Source of the DNA: Plecoglossus altivelis | Lineage: Eukaryota; Chordata; Actinopteri; Osmeriformes; Plecoglossidae | NCBI GenBank assembly: GCA_036571765.1 | Contig: BROE01000020.1 | Location: forward strand, 9,513,461-9,577,460 | Direction: 5' to 3' | DNA length: 64,000 nt | Part shown: positions 50,401-62,400 of the stretch, piece by piece | Layout of the letters: each line of letters opens with the position of its first letter | Numbering within the stretch: position 1 is the stretch's first letter | Notes under the pieces: model-generated | Told to the model about the DNA's origin: nothing | The model's database searches: none | The model's input: the letters and a program-made list of their open reading frames with translations, nothing else | Translations under genes and position numbers: made by a program

Positions 50401-53400
50401 ACAGTATTTAACACACTAAAAAGATAGTAGTCTGTCGGCATTAACACTGAAGTTGTGAGGGTTTTCAAAAGATGTTTTTGGTATTTGGCAATGGGAGGGT
50501 TCACTGAAACAGGGCTAAAGGTTAAGTCATCTGTAAAGGTTTCTAGGAAAGAAGTACTGCCTCAATGCAAAACAAGGGAGAACTACAGAATGCAGAACGT
50601 GTTTAGAAACGTGTTTAGACTGCTGATAAGAGAACACACCCAGGGACAGAAAACCAAACAGGAGATGAGTCCATACTTACATACATGTGTCGAGCTGCCT
50701 ATATAAAAGGGAGGTCATGTGTTACATTTCAATGCACGTTACCTCTTTCATCGTGTGGAATGTTATCAATCATTTGCAAAGACAAATCCACAAATCAAGT
50801 GTAATCTAAGATGATAAAATAATGATCAAATTCAAAATGAAGATTTCAGTCAAAACATGGTAATATGTCACAGGTGCTTGAAGAGAATGTCTATTGGTGT
50901 GGAAGCCGACTGCAGATGAGATACTGTATAAATGAGCGATGTGGTTTGGCGAGAGTGTTTTGGTGAAGTTGCGGTCAGTTGAGATGTACGCCTGTGTGCA
51001 CGGGTGTACCTGCAGACTGGTGCTCTGGTCAGAGAAGGGAGAGCTGAAGAAGGTTGTGACGATGCTCATGACCGTCTCGGTCACGTAGCCCTCCAGGATC
51101 GAGTCTGCATGCTTCCTGTCACTGGTGTTGTTGCACACCTGGACAATGGGGTAGGGGGGAGGCAGGATTTCAACAATCCAAATCTGGATTCCACATGAAC
51201 ACTGGGTAAACTCCAAACTGTCAGCCATCCAATGATTACCTAGTAATGCAGCCCATTATCCTGAACACGCTGAATGTTAGTAATACATTTGATGTTTTGA
51301 GACTTGGGTGATGAGTGACCATCTGAGTGAACATGATTGGATATTGGGAGATTACCCTGCATATGTCAACCAGGAAGTTCTCAAACAGCTTCCACATGTG
51401 GTTGCTGGTGTAGATCTCCTTCATCTCCACCTCGGTATCCACATAGCAGTGGTTCAGGAAGTTGATGTAGGCAATCTTCACCTGAGGAGTAATGCAAGAC
51501 ATGTGACCAATAAATCTCACCCACAACACCAGGATAAAATGGAAGAGATGAGGACAGCTTGCACAAAATAATTATGTCTGGGAATAAAGATGCTGCCACT
51601 CTGATGTTACAAGTAGTCAGTACACATATTTCTGCAACCTTCACCTACATATTCTATCTTTCTGGTAGCACCTTCTTCTGGCTATCTCCCTTTCTCCTTC
51701 CTCCCTCACCTCGGGTATGCAGTCCTCGTGAGTGACCACTCGTACGATGTCGTCCAGGGGCAGCAGGGAGTTACACTTGATCTCGGTGTAGACGTTCTTG
51801 CCCTCAGTGCAGACAGCCAGCAGCTCCACCAGGTGGATGTGGTACATCAGGGGGCTGTTCTCATCCATGCGGTCGCGCTCCGACCTCATCATCTGGACCA
51901 GGGTCTGGAAGGAGGCGCGGTCGTTGTAGAAGACCAGGACGTCCTCACCTGAATTCACCATCTAGGTGGAATAGAGACACGCAGGGGTTTTTTTTTCCTT
52001 CTGACGCTTAAAAAAAATGTTAAATACATACATTCACATGTTACTAATTGCAAACGTATATTTCTGCTTAGTTGATAAAGAGTATCTGTGTTTATATGCC
52101 AGTCCAAAAGTTTCTCAAAAGCATGAATGACTTTTATGCTAGAACGTCGCCAACAAGAGAGGATGGAGTCCCACCTCCGCCATGACGATGTCTTGACACT
52201 TCTTGATGAACTTGTTCTCGGCCTTGACGATGGTCTGCAGGAACTTGAGGTACTGGACGTGGCGGCCGTGAGTCTCGATGCAGTGGACGAAGTGTTGCAC
52301 CACGCGCTCGTTGATCTCGCTGCACAGCTGGAAGTTGTTCATGAAGATATGCTGCATGGTGACCGCCTCCAGGATCTAGGAGAGAGGAGCATCTAACCAT
52401 CCAGCTCGATCACTTAGGGACAGTCTGAGTGTCTGTCTGCACCTTCAGGATATGCCACAGTAAAGCCCACTCACCCCTGGGTTGAGGAAGAGGTTGATGT
52501 GTTTGTGGAGGAGGACCTGGTTCTGCTGGTTCCCCGCACAGAAGTTCTGAAGGAACTCATGAGCCAGCTTCATGATCTGCTGCATACGGACATCCTCACC
52601 CTGTGTGTATTGGAGATGGAAGACAAACAAATTGAGTCACCATGAATTTGGCTAACGATGGCGTAGGAGTAGCAGAGTACTAGACTCCAGGAACAGACCT
52701 TCTCATAGGGGATCTGCAGCAGTTCCAGCACCACAGAGTGAGCCCCCATGTTCCTGAGCAGTCTCTGCTGCTGCTTCTTACTCTTCCTGCCTGACAGCCC
52801 CTCCTGGACACACAGCCTGCTGAGGCGCAGCAGGATCTGACACACACACACACACAGGCACCACTGTCATGACAACCGCATGACCTCACTCTAGCATGTT
52901 AAAAAGATCTTATTGCTCCGAATTGAGCAGAAAATGTTAGGCACCTCTTTGACAACTCTGTAGTTGTAACTGCTGGTGCTCTCTGTCTTCTTTTTGTCTG
53001 AGTCTCCCTGGCAGGGAACCAGAAGGAACAGCAGAGTATTAGAGAGAGGTCGCTTATGTACCATTAACACTAAACTCCGAGCATGCAGCTAGGAGACACA
53101 AGCTGTGCAGGAACCTTCTTCTTGTTGTCAGACTCTTGTTTTTCATCGCCTCCATCCATTCCATCTTCTCCCTGTCTCTTGTACACCCACAGCTCTGACT
53201 TTTCCACAATGGAGCGCAGCTGATCCAAGTCGGACTTGATCTGCTTGTAGTTGTCCACATCCTGGCTGGTCACCAACAGCTGGACCTGGGAGTAAAGTAT
53301 GGACATGCCTGGTCTGACCTGGACTGGCCTAAATCTGATCAAGTGGTTCCTTCATGACTGTATTATGTATAACGTTGTCGATACGACCATGCTTACTGGT

Positions 53401-56400
53401 TACTAAAGAGGCCCGTAGGACGATAATAAGGAGCCTCCAGTACCTGTTTGAAGGCCATGAGGACCTCCTGCCTCTGGCTGAAGTGTCTGAAAAGGAGGTG
53501 CAGAGCTCCAGACACCAGGGGAGGGTAGTCATGCATGGTCAGGTGGAGCAGCACCCTGAGGAAGGTGCGGCCTCCGTGGTCATCTAGGTCCAGGGGAGTG
53601 TTCTCCTCACTAGGTGACAGCAGAACACGTAACCAACCAGGAGCATTTTCACCAGACTTTTCCCATTCTTTCATGGTATGATGTAGTGATTTACCTTCCC
53701 CCAAATATTCCTTCTGCCTGCTCCTCAATGTTCTCAAAGTCTAGATTTCCTGATGGACCATAAAAAGACAACGTTAGCTTGAATGTTCATATGTTAGATT
53801 ACTCCTATTCAGCCAGTTTGAGGCCAACCACAAGGACACGAAGCATCGCACCAGTGACACTGCTGGGTCCATCCTGACTACCAGAAGGGGTTTCAGTTTG
53901 AGGGTTGCTCTCATCAAACTCCCTTTTGAAGATGCAGAGCAGGCAGGAGATCCTGTAGTCCAGCCGCACGTTCAAGATGAACTGCAGGAGAGAAACACAG
54001 ACACTGTGTGACCGAGTCACTGAGCTTAGTGTGGAAACGCTTCTGACAGGCAGGCCTTCTCACCTGAAGGATCTCAATGATCTTGAGTTTGGTGTCCATG
54101 ACCAGGATGTCCTCCTTCTCTGGCTCGGTTTGGGCCTTGACCACGTCTCCCTCTGGCTGGTGATTGGGCGTGACTGGCAGGAAGCCCCCTCCCCTTAACA
54201 CCACCTGAGTCATCAGCTCCCCCACCCCATGGATAGACTTCATCACATTACTGCCTGTGAAGACACATCATCTAGTGAGCTGATGACACCTCTTTCCGCA
54301 AAAGCAACATGTTATTATATCCTGCCAACTGTATCTGCTTGAGGAGTTTATAAAATACAATTGATGGTGTGAGTTTTAATAATGTTACCTTTGTTTTCCT
54401 CGCCCTTCTCCATCTTATTGATGGGGTAGATGGTGCTGACATGAACACAGTCCAGGATATTCAGTAAGATCTTGGTCAGTCTCAGGAGGTCGCTAAAGTT
54501 GTAGAAGCCAAAGTATATGAGGTTCCTCGCCAAGTTCACTACCTTTGAACAAAGAGCGTGAAGAACAGGGGTGAGGTTTTACATGGGTGTTTTGGACAGC
54601 AAAACATGTCTTTGTGTCCAGTACAGCCTACCTCAAAGGTGAGCTTGTTTTTCTCCTTATCTGAGAAGGGGATGTTCTGAGATACAACTTCTCTGAGGTA
54701 GTTTTCCACAAAGTCCATGGTGAGGGAGAATCGCTCCTTGATTTCATTTCTAGTGGTTCCATCGTTGTCATAACTGACAGGATGAGACGAGACAATTCCA
54801 TTTAAGTTTACAGCATTATAGTAAATAGCTAATCGTTGACATGAGGAGAACCAAAGACCAACTCACTCGTCTATGGCTATCTTGGAGGGGATTTCGGACC
54901 AGAGGCGGGCGTATTTCACGGGCGTAACCTGCTCTTGGGGGTCGCGATCCACGTGCATGTGCAGCATCATGCGGCAGAAGGACGCACGCAGGTCAAAGGG
55001 CAGGTCCTCGTCAGACATGCAGCGCAGAATCAGGTCCACGTCCAGCTGGCCAGAGATCTTGTTGATGGCCAGGTACTGGCGGTCCAGGCACATCCTGGCA
55101 AACAGGTTTAACTGGTACCTATAGGAGGAGAGAAAAAAAGACTTGGACTAAACTAAGAGCCCCTCACTCAAGAGTATCTCTTCTCTGCAGACCTGTAGCA
55201 GCTGACCACCTCCTGGTCCTACCTGTAGTAGATGACCACCTCCTGGTCCTGCTGACCACCTCCTGGTTCTACCTGTACCAGCTGACCACCTCCTGGTCCT
55301 ACCTGTACCAGCTGACCACCTCCTGGTCCTACCTGTACCAGCTGACCACCTCCTGGTCCTACCTGTAGTAGCTGACCACCTCCTGGTCCTACCTGTACTA
55401 GCTGACCACCTCCTGGTCCTATCTGTACCAGCTGACCACTTCCTGGTCCTACCTGTACCAGCTGACCACCTCCTGGTCCTACCTGTAGTAGATGACCACC
55501 TCCTGGTCCTGATGACCACCTCCTGGTCCTACCTGTACCAGCTGACCACCTCCTGGTCCTATCTGTACCAGCTGACCACTTCCTGGTCCTACCTGTAGTA
55601 GCTGACCACCTCCTGGTCTTCCTTCTGGCCCTCCTTGGCATCCTGGGCCAGCTCTCTGACGCTCTTGCTGCGGATCTCCTTGAGGTTGTCCTTCCAGAAG
55701 AGCCACACCTCCTCCTCATCCTCCTCAGCCTCCACCGGGGCTTCCCCCACTGTCACAGCCTCTATCTCAAACCTTGATAAGACAAGCCTGGGGGTTCACA
55801 AACACAGACAGTCAACTCGGGCAGAATCTGTATCTAAAATGTAAAAACTGAAATGGTTGAATGTTTTGCAATAGACAAACAGTGAGTCAGAGTAAAGGGC
55901 AATCATTTTATCAGAGCTAACTTGGTCTCAATGAGGATGTCTGCATTGCTGGGGTCCAGAACGGCATTACAGATGAGTTCCTGAGTCACAGGTATGGACT
56001 TGTTCATGGACACACACAAGTCTGACAGGTAGTCCAGAAACCTGAGGAGATGGGATGGGGAAGACAGGGAGATCTTTCAGTCACATGCTGACCAAACCGT
56101 TATTAGAAAACGACCAAATAGGGCTCTCCTCAATTACTGCATCGCTGCTTGTGGCCTGCTTGTGCCTGAGGCCTGTAGTGTGTCCTACTGGAAACTGGTG
56201 GGCCCAGGCCCAGGTATATGCCCATGCCAGGTCTGAAACACCATCACGCTGTAAAGGCCTTCTTTATTCAGGTCTCTGGGTCAGCATGGCTTTAAAATGA
56301 TCAACAACACTACACAAGGTAGAAGTTCCCCAGTACACTCTAATGACAGCAAATTCCCTCTAGAGCCAGAGTCCTTCACAAACACCTCCACTGATACTCC

Positions 56401-59400
56401 CACACACACATCTGAATAAATCTGCATCTGCAAACGTTCCCTGGCTTCTGTTAGAAATACAAATATGTATCCAAGCTGCCCACAAACGACCCCATCACTG
56501 TGCCAGTCTATGGTGCCAGACTGCTGACCGATGTCCAGCTCCGCCAAGGCTCACCTGGGCTCTCGGTTCTTCCTGACCAGGCTAACAAAGGTGTCGATCT
56601 CAGCAGCGGTGATGTGTTTCTCCAGGAGCTTGCGGTTATTGTGGAGCAGGGCTGTGATGGTGTCCTCAGCCAGCACGTCGTAGCCTATCTGCTTCTGCAT
56701 GAAGCGGAACTGCTTGGCTATGTACTCCTGCGGGGGAGAACGGAGAGGTCTGGGTCAGGACGAGCTCTCAGGACCAGCAGGTCCCAGTAGAGCGCTGGGG
56801 AAACTGTAGAAGAACCGGGCACCTGGTTCTTCCTGTAGTCCTGCTGGGAGTGCCGCAGCACCCGGTAGCAAAGCCTGCAGATGTGCCTGAAGGGGGCGTG
56901 GCGCTGGTCGCCCAGCTCCTCCAGACGCAGCATTGGACCATCCCCACTGTCTGTGAAGGGAGCCTGCAGCAGCTTGAATATCTGCAGGAGACAGTTACAA
57001 TATAACCAGATGGTATATACAGTACTAGAAATGTGCATGGTATGTTGTGCTGAATGTGTGTGTGATGCTGGCAGTAGAGGGTGGTGTCTTGAGTGTGTGT
57101 GTGAGGCTGGCTGTAGAGGGTGGTGTCTTGAGTGTGTGTGTGAGGCTGGCTGTAGAGGGTGGTGTCTTGAGTGTGTGTGTGAGGCCGGCAGTAGAGGGTG
57201 GTGTTCTGAGTGTGTGGGTGAAGCTGGTAGTAGAGGGTGGTGTTCTGAGTGTGTGGGTGAAGCTGGCAGAAGAGGGTGGTGTCTTGAGTGTGTGTGCGAG
57301 GCTGGCTGTAGAGGGTGGTGTCTTGAGTGTGTGTGTGAGGCTGGCTGTAGAGGGTGGTGTCTAGAGTGTGTGAGGCTGGCATTAGAGGGTGGTGTCTTGA
57401 GTGTGTGTGCGAGGCTGGCAGTGGAGGGTGGTGTCTTGAGTGTGTGTGTGAGGCCGGCAGTAGAGGGTGGTGTTCTGAGTGTGTGGGTGAAGCTGGTAGT
57501 AGAGGGTGGTGTTCTGAGTGTGTGGGTGAAGCTGGCAGAAGAGGGTGGTGTCTTGAGTGTGTGTGTGAGGCTGGCTGTACCTGTTTCAGGATGTTCTGTT
57601 CCCTCATCAGTTTCTGCCTCTCCCTGTTAGGCTTGTTCACCATGATCTCCAGAACATCCTGACCACTGTTGGGGATGTCCACCACGAAGAAGACCAGGTC
57701 CTCCAGCAGCTTGGTCACAAACCTGTACAACACAGGGACCAGGATCAGACTGCCCCTGGCCTACTGAAGGCCTCTACTCTTCTCTGGTCACAAGTCAGGA
57801 AAACCCCCCAAAATATCTACTTAAAATCTATTAGAAATCCATTTCTACTGCAAAGCAACCCGTTCACCCCCAGTAACAGCCATGTGGACGTGACAGTAGA
57901 GTGTGTGAGGCCAACAGCTGGCTTGCTGTCTTTCATTCATACCTCCTCTCGTTCTGGGTGATGGTGCCCTTCTCCAGCTTGCCAGCTATGGATGCCAGCA
58001 CTTTACTGGCATCGTTGGCAAAGTCTAAATCTCGGACTTCAGCCGGGGGGACTGGCACAATGGCAAAGGCCTCTTTGTCTTCCTTAACTGCTGATGTGCC
58101 AATCTAAGAGAAAGGGGGAAAAAAACACTTTTTAATCAAAAGAGTTCCTTATTCACATTGACATACTAGGGGTATATGAGCTATGTTAGGTGTGCCTGTG
58201 TGTGGACACCAGCAGCTGGGAGTCAGCTCACCCGTAACATGACGGGCTTCTCCTCCTCCTTGTCGATGGGGTTGTTGGTGCTGTGGACCCAGGTGTTGGT
58301 GCACAGGTGTCTGAGCCTGACGAACGAGCTCCTGGAGACGGCAGTAGGGAAGACCCTCAGGGCACCATCATCGTGACAACGGCACGCTAGCTTGAGTGGT
58401 CATTCGGGCTCATGGTCATACAGTTGGCATGGTAGTGGGGCAGCAGTGTTTCAGTAGAAACAGCAAAGGCCTCATATTCACCTCTACGCACTGTTATCCT
58501 CTGCTACATGAGCGCATTCTTATGTGACAAGCAATAACCGGTCATGTTTTACAAGAGGCTTAGAAACATGAGCTGTATCTGGGCCAAGGACAAGACACCT
58601 GGGCCTGCACATTCACACGCATTGTGTTCCCAATCAAGTAGCACTGCTTATCATTATATTATGGTGTACTTATTATGATGGAGCAAAGATTGACCTTATC
58701 AAAGCTTTCCACCTGAAGGTACTCTCTAACCACGAGTGTGTATGTGTGTTTACATCCTCAGTAGTAGATGGAATCGACACTGGCCACACTGTATTATTGG
58801 CAGGTTTACATAATCAGCCCCTGGGTGTAACTTTGGGCTTAGCTTTGTATTCACAACACTCACCAGAAGCACTCATTACTCTGACACCTCATGCCTGCCA
58901 GTGTTCCAGGAAGCAAAGGTTATTTCAGGTGTGTGTGTGTAGGTGTGTGTGGGTGTGTGTGTGCTAGTGTGTAGGGGTGTGTATGTGTGTGGCATGTGTG
59001 TATGTGCGTGTAGGTGTGTGAGTCTTGGGCTCTCAGCAAGAGCAGGCATGCATCTGAGGACATGACAACACAGGCTTTGATGCTACAGGGAGGTCTTATC
59101 AGATGGTGGTGACAGAGACAATCGCAGCACTGTCTTTATTAAACAACCTTCACTCTAAAGCAGCGAGCAGGGATCACGTGACAGAACCTGAGCAGGTGAT
59201 CTGGACGGCCGTGACTGCTACATTTAGACTGGCCTGGCAACTTTTTCTCTAATGACTCATTCACCTTTACATCAACTTGAAAGATCCAAATCAAACTGGT
59301 TGTAAAAAATCATGACTCATTCACCTTTACTTCAACATAAAAGATCTAAATCAAACTGGTTGTAAACAAACAGGATGACTGCCTTGTTTTAAACGTTACG

Positions 59401-62400
59401 TCCGTGTAGCACACTGACCTGCGGGGATCCACAAAAATGTTTGGCTAGCACATAAAAATATACGTACTAGTAAAGACTGTCATGAAAGCCCAGTCATTAG
59501 TCATGGTCACCTCTAAAGTAATAGCTGTCTTTATATACTTAGTTATACGACAAGGGTCTGCCAAACTGGTCCCTGATATCAAAGAGTTTCAATATTGTTA
59601 TTTGCCGTTCCTGTTGTACGTTGAAATACTCAACTTAGAATAGAGAGCTGATTGTTTCCTGACAAAGACGCAGCCACAAGTTAGCATCCTCCCCCTGAAT
59701 CCCCCAGAATGACTGGCAGAGGATGCTGACGCGTGGGGGCCGCCACTTATGCAATATCTCGCCTCTCTTGCAACCCGTCCAGTAAAAATACACCATGGTC
59801 TCCATGGTTTCTTGGTTCAACCATAACGCCATCAGATTGCTGTCATCAGACAGCCTACACCAAAAGTATTTAAAGTAGTAAACTACACCCACACAAATAC
59901 TGCAAGAGTTTCCTTCCGATTGACTCAATGAGATTATGATCGTCACTGACTGAGAAACTATCATGAAAACACATCAAATGTATCTCTGCCCTGGACACTC
60001 TGCCTGGTCACCACTGGCTGTCTCCTGACGTGCCGACACACGGCCATTTCATAACCAGACAGGAAATCAATAGAAGGTGTCATGGGTGATCTCATCAGTG
60101 AACAGCAGCTTGTCATTTCGCAGCTGCTTCTTCAGCACTGTTAGCCGCAGCAGCTAGTCAACAGGACGAGCACTCTCGCTCCCTCCCCTGAGCTAGCCTG
60201 ACCCAGGAGCCCACATCACAACATGAAGGGGATAAAACCATCACCTCCTGAGGGGAAAACCCTGACTCATACAGTATGTGGGTGCCCCTAGTAAACACAG
60301 CCTGTATCCTTCATGGAGAAGACATCTCTGCATGCAGGGTGTCCAGGCTGTCTGCCCGGGCTGTCTGCCTGGGCTGTCTGCCTGGGCTGTCTGCCCAGGC
60401 TGTCTGCTCAGGCTGCCTGCTCAGGCTGTCTGCTCAGGCTGTCTGCCCAGGCTGTCTATTCAGGCTGTCTATTCAGGCTGTCTGCCCGGGCTGTCTGCCC
60501 AGGCTGTCTACTCAGGCTGTCTACTCAGGCTGTCTGCTCAGGCTGTCTATTCAGGCTGTCTACCCAGACTTTCTGCCCAGACTGTCTGCCCAGGCTGTCT
60601 ACCCAGACTTTCTGCCCAGGCTGTCGATTCAGGCTGTCTGACTTTGTACTGTACCTGGGCACGAGGGCGTCCCCTCCTCTCAGGGTGGTAGGGTCCAGCT
60701 CAAAGATGGAGGAGATGTCCATGCCGTCAGGGACAGAGACCAATGTGTACATGACCCTCTCCTGTGGGGTCCGCAGACGCCCTCGCAGGGCCTCATGTTC
60801 TGAGTCCAGCTGTGGAGAGGGAATAAGCACTGAAGGGTGGAAGACCACTGGCGCATTTCACAGCCTGGACTGGCACAGTGTGACTTATATGTATTGCATA
60901 GTACATACAGTGTGCCTATGTCCGCTGATTTTATCGTACACTTTGAACAACTTAGAAAAGTGAAGTATATAGCTTGACGAGAAATAAATTGAACAATACT
61001 GCCATCTGTTGGTGAAATGTGGTATCACATGCACTATAAAGATGGTATGACGACACCCAGTGGTAATATTTATATTTTGTTTCTAAGTACCACTTGTTTA
61101 GAATCAGAGGAAGAAAAAAAAGCTGTTTTCTCCCCGCTATCCCTCAAACAATAAACCCAGGAGATGATGGAGGCCAAACACACACAGAGTACTCAGAGAC
61201 AGTACCTGGAAGTTAAAGGGAACAAAGTCCACCACCTAGACAAGGAGACAAGATCCACCACAGTTTAGACGTTCAGCCAAAGGCTAGCGACAGACACTGC
61301 TAACTATATGTACCCCACTAATACAGCAAGAGAGAGGGCGGAGGGGGACAGGGGGAGAGGAGCGGGGAGGAGCGGCGAGGGGGGAGGGGGGGAGTGGATG
61401 GCATGGCTTGACTTACTGAGGACCGCTGCTCTCTACTCTCCTCCTCATAGTCTGGATTCACCTGTTGGCAGACGCACATTTCAGAGTGGGCTTCTTCCCT
61501 GTTTGGCCACCGGTAGAGCAGCTATGTTGTGATTGGGGGGTCCTGGGATATGGATGCAGATGGAGAAGAGAGCGGGAGAGGTCCACCCACAGGAGGCACA
61601 CACACCTCACTCACCTCAGCAGCCAGGTAGGATCCTGTGGCCAGGTGTTTGAACCTGAACAGGCTGTTCCAGTAGCCAGCGCCTCCTCGACAAGGGTCAT
61701 GGTGTACCACCTGCAGCGGCAGAGCCAGAAAAAACCCTCCTCCTTATCTGGACTAACCATACTAGGAAGTATTAGTCCAGATACTTACTTACTAGTAAGT
61801 ATCCATACTAGTAAGACATACAGAGAGAGCTACTACTTTCCAATAACTTTTTGCTGACCTCAATTTCCCACAGTGCTTTGCTGCTGGTGGCGGAGGTGGC
61901 AGACTGGCGGCCGGTGGTCCTGAGGAAGACGTACTGCTTCTTCCTGTGGTCGTCACACGTGAGGAACTTCTCCTGCTCAGCGTGGAACAACCGCACCACG
62001 TCACCCTGAATGCAAGAAACAGACACAGCTGTCCTTCACCATCCGCGGGACACGTTGCGTTATTGCATGGAAGTCCTCCCTTATCTAGAGTGCCTACCCC
62101 TTTCAGGATGGTCTCCTTGTTGTCACTCCATTTCATGAACAGGACAACCTTCCAGCTGGTGTTGCAGTTGACAGAGTTCACCTGGACAGAGGAGGAGGAG
62201 GAGGGCGTGTGATATGTAGACACTAGGACTCTCGTTAAGTTTCTGGTCTGGCAGAATAGCGATTTACTTCAAGTGATAATGTCTGTGCAATTACAAGAGA
62301 TGAAGGAATTGTAAAGGTTTCGAGTAATGTTATTAATGCTGAGCATTAAACCAAAGTACATAAACTCCCAGGACGTTAGAATAGTATGAGTAAGGTCACA

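Larger units (their letters stand above)
58332..60341 (-). other. itpr1 intron between exons 7 and 8, unique part
   Basis: About 2 kb of intron with a GT-rich patch (58928-59025) and a 60-bp tandem duplication (59252-59371). No further exon or RNA gene was recognised. Confidence 0.6.

Noticed and set aside
54255..54388. Search for the SIII insert exon of itpr1
   Set aside because: The 134-bp intron shows no in-frame segment with splice sites of the expected ~27 nt.
55148..55719. 123- and 166-residue Arg/Gly/Thr-rich frames
   Set aside because: Translations of the 30-bp array in frames different from the itpr1 exon frame.
56881..57662. Cysteine-rich frames up to 249 residues on the plus strand
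   Set aside because: Generated by the 39-bp minisatellite on the strand opposite itpr1; no signal or family match.
60276..60963. Three overlapping Leu/Cys/Gln-rich frames
   Set aside because: A 13-bp repeat is open in all three frames; no other coding evidence.
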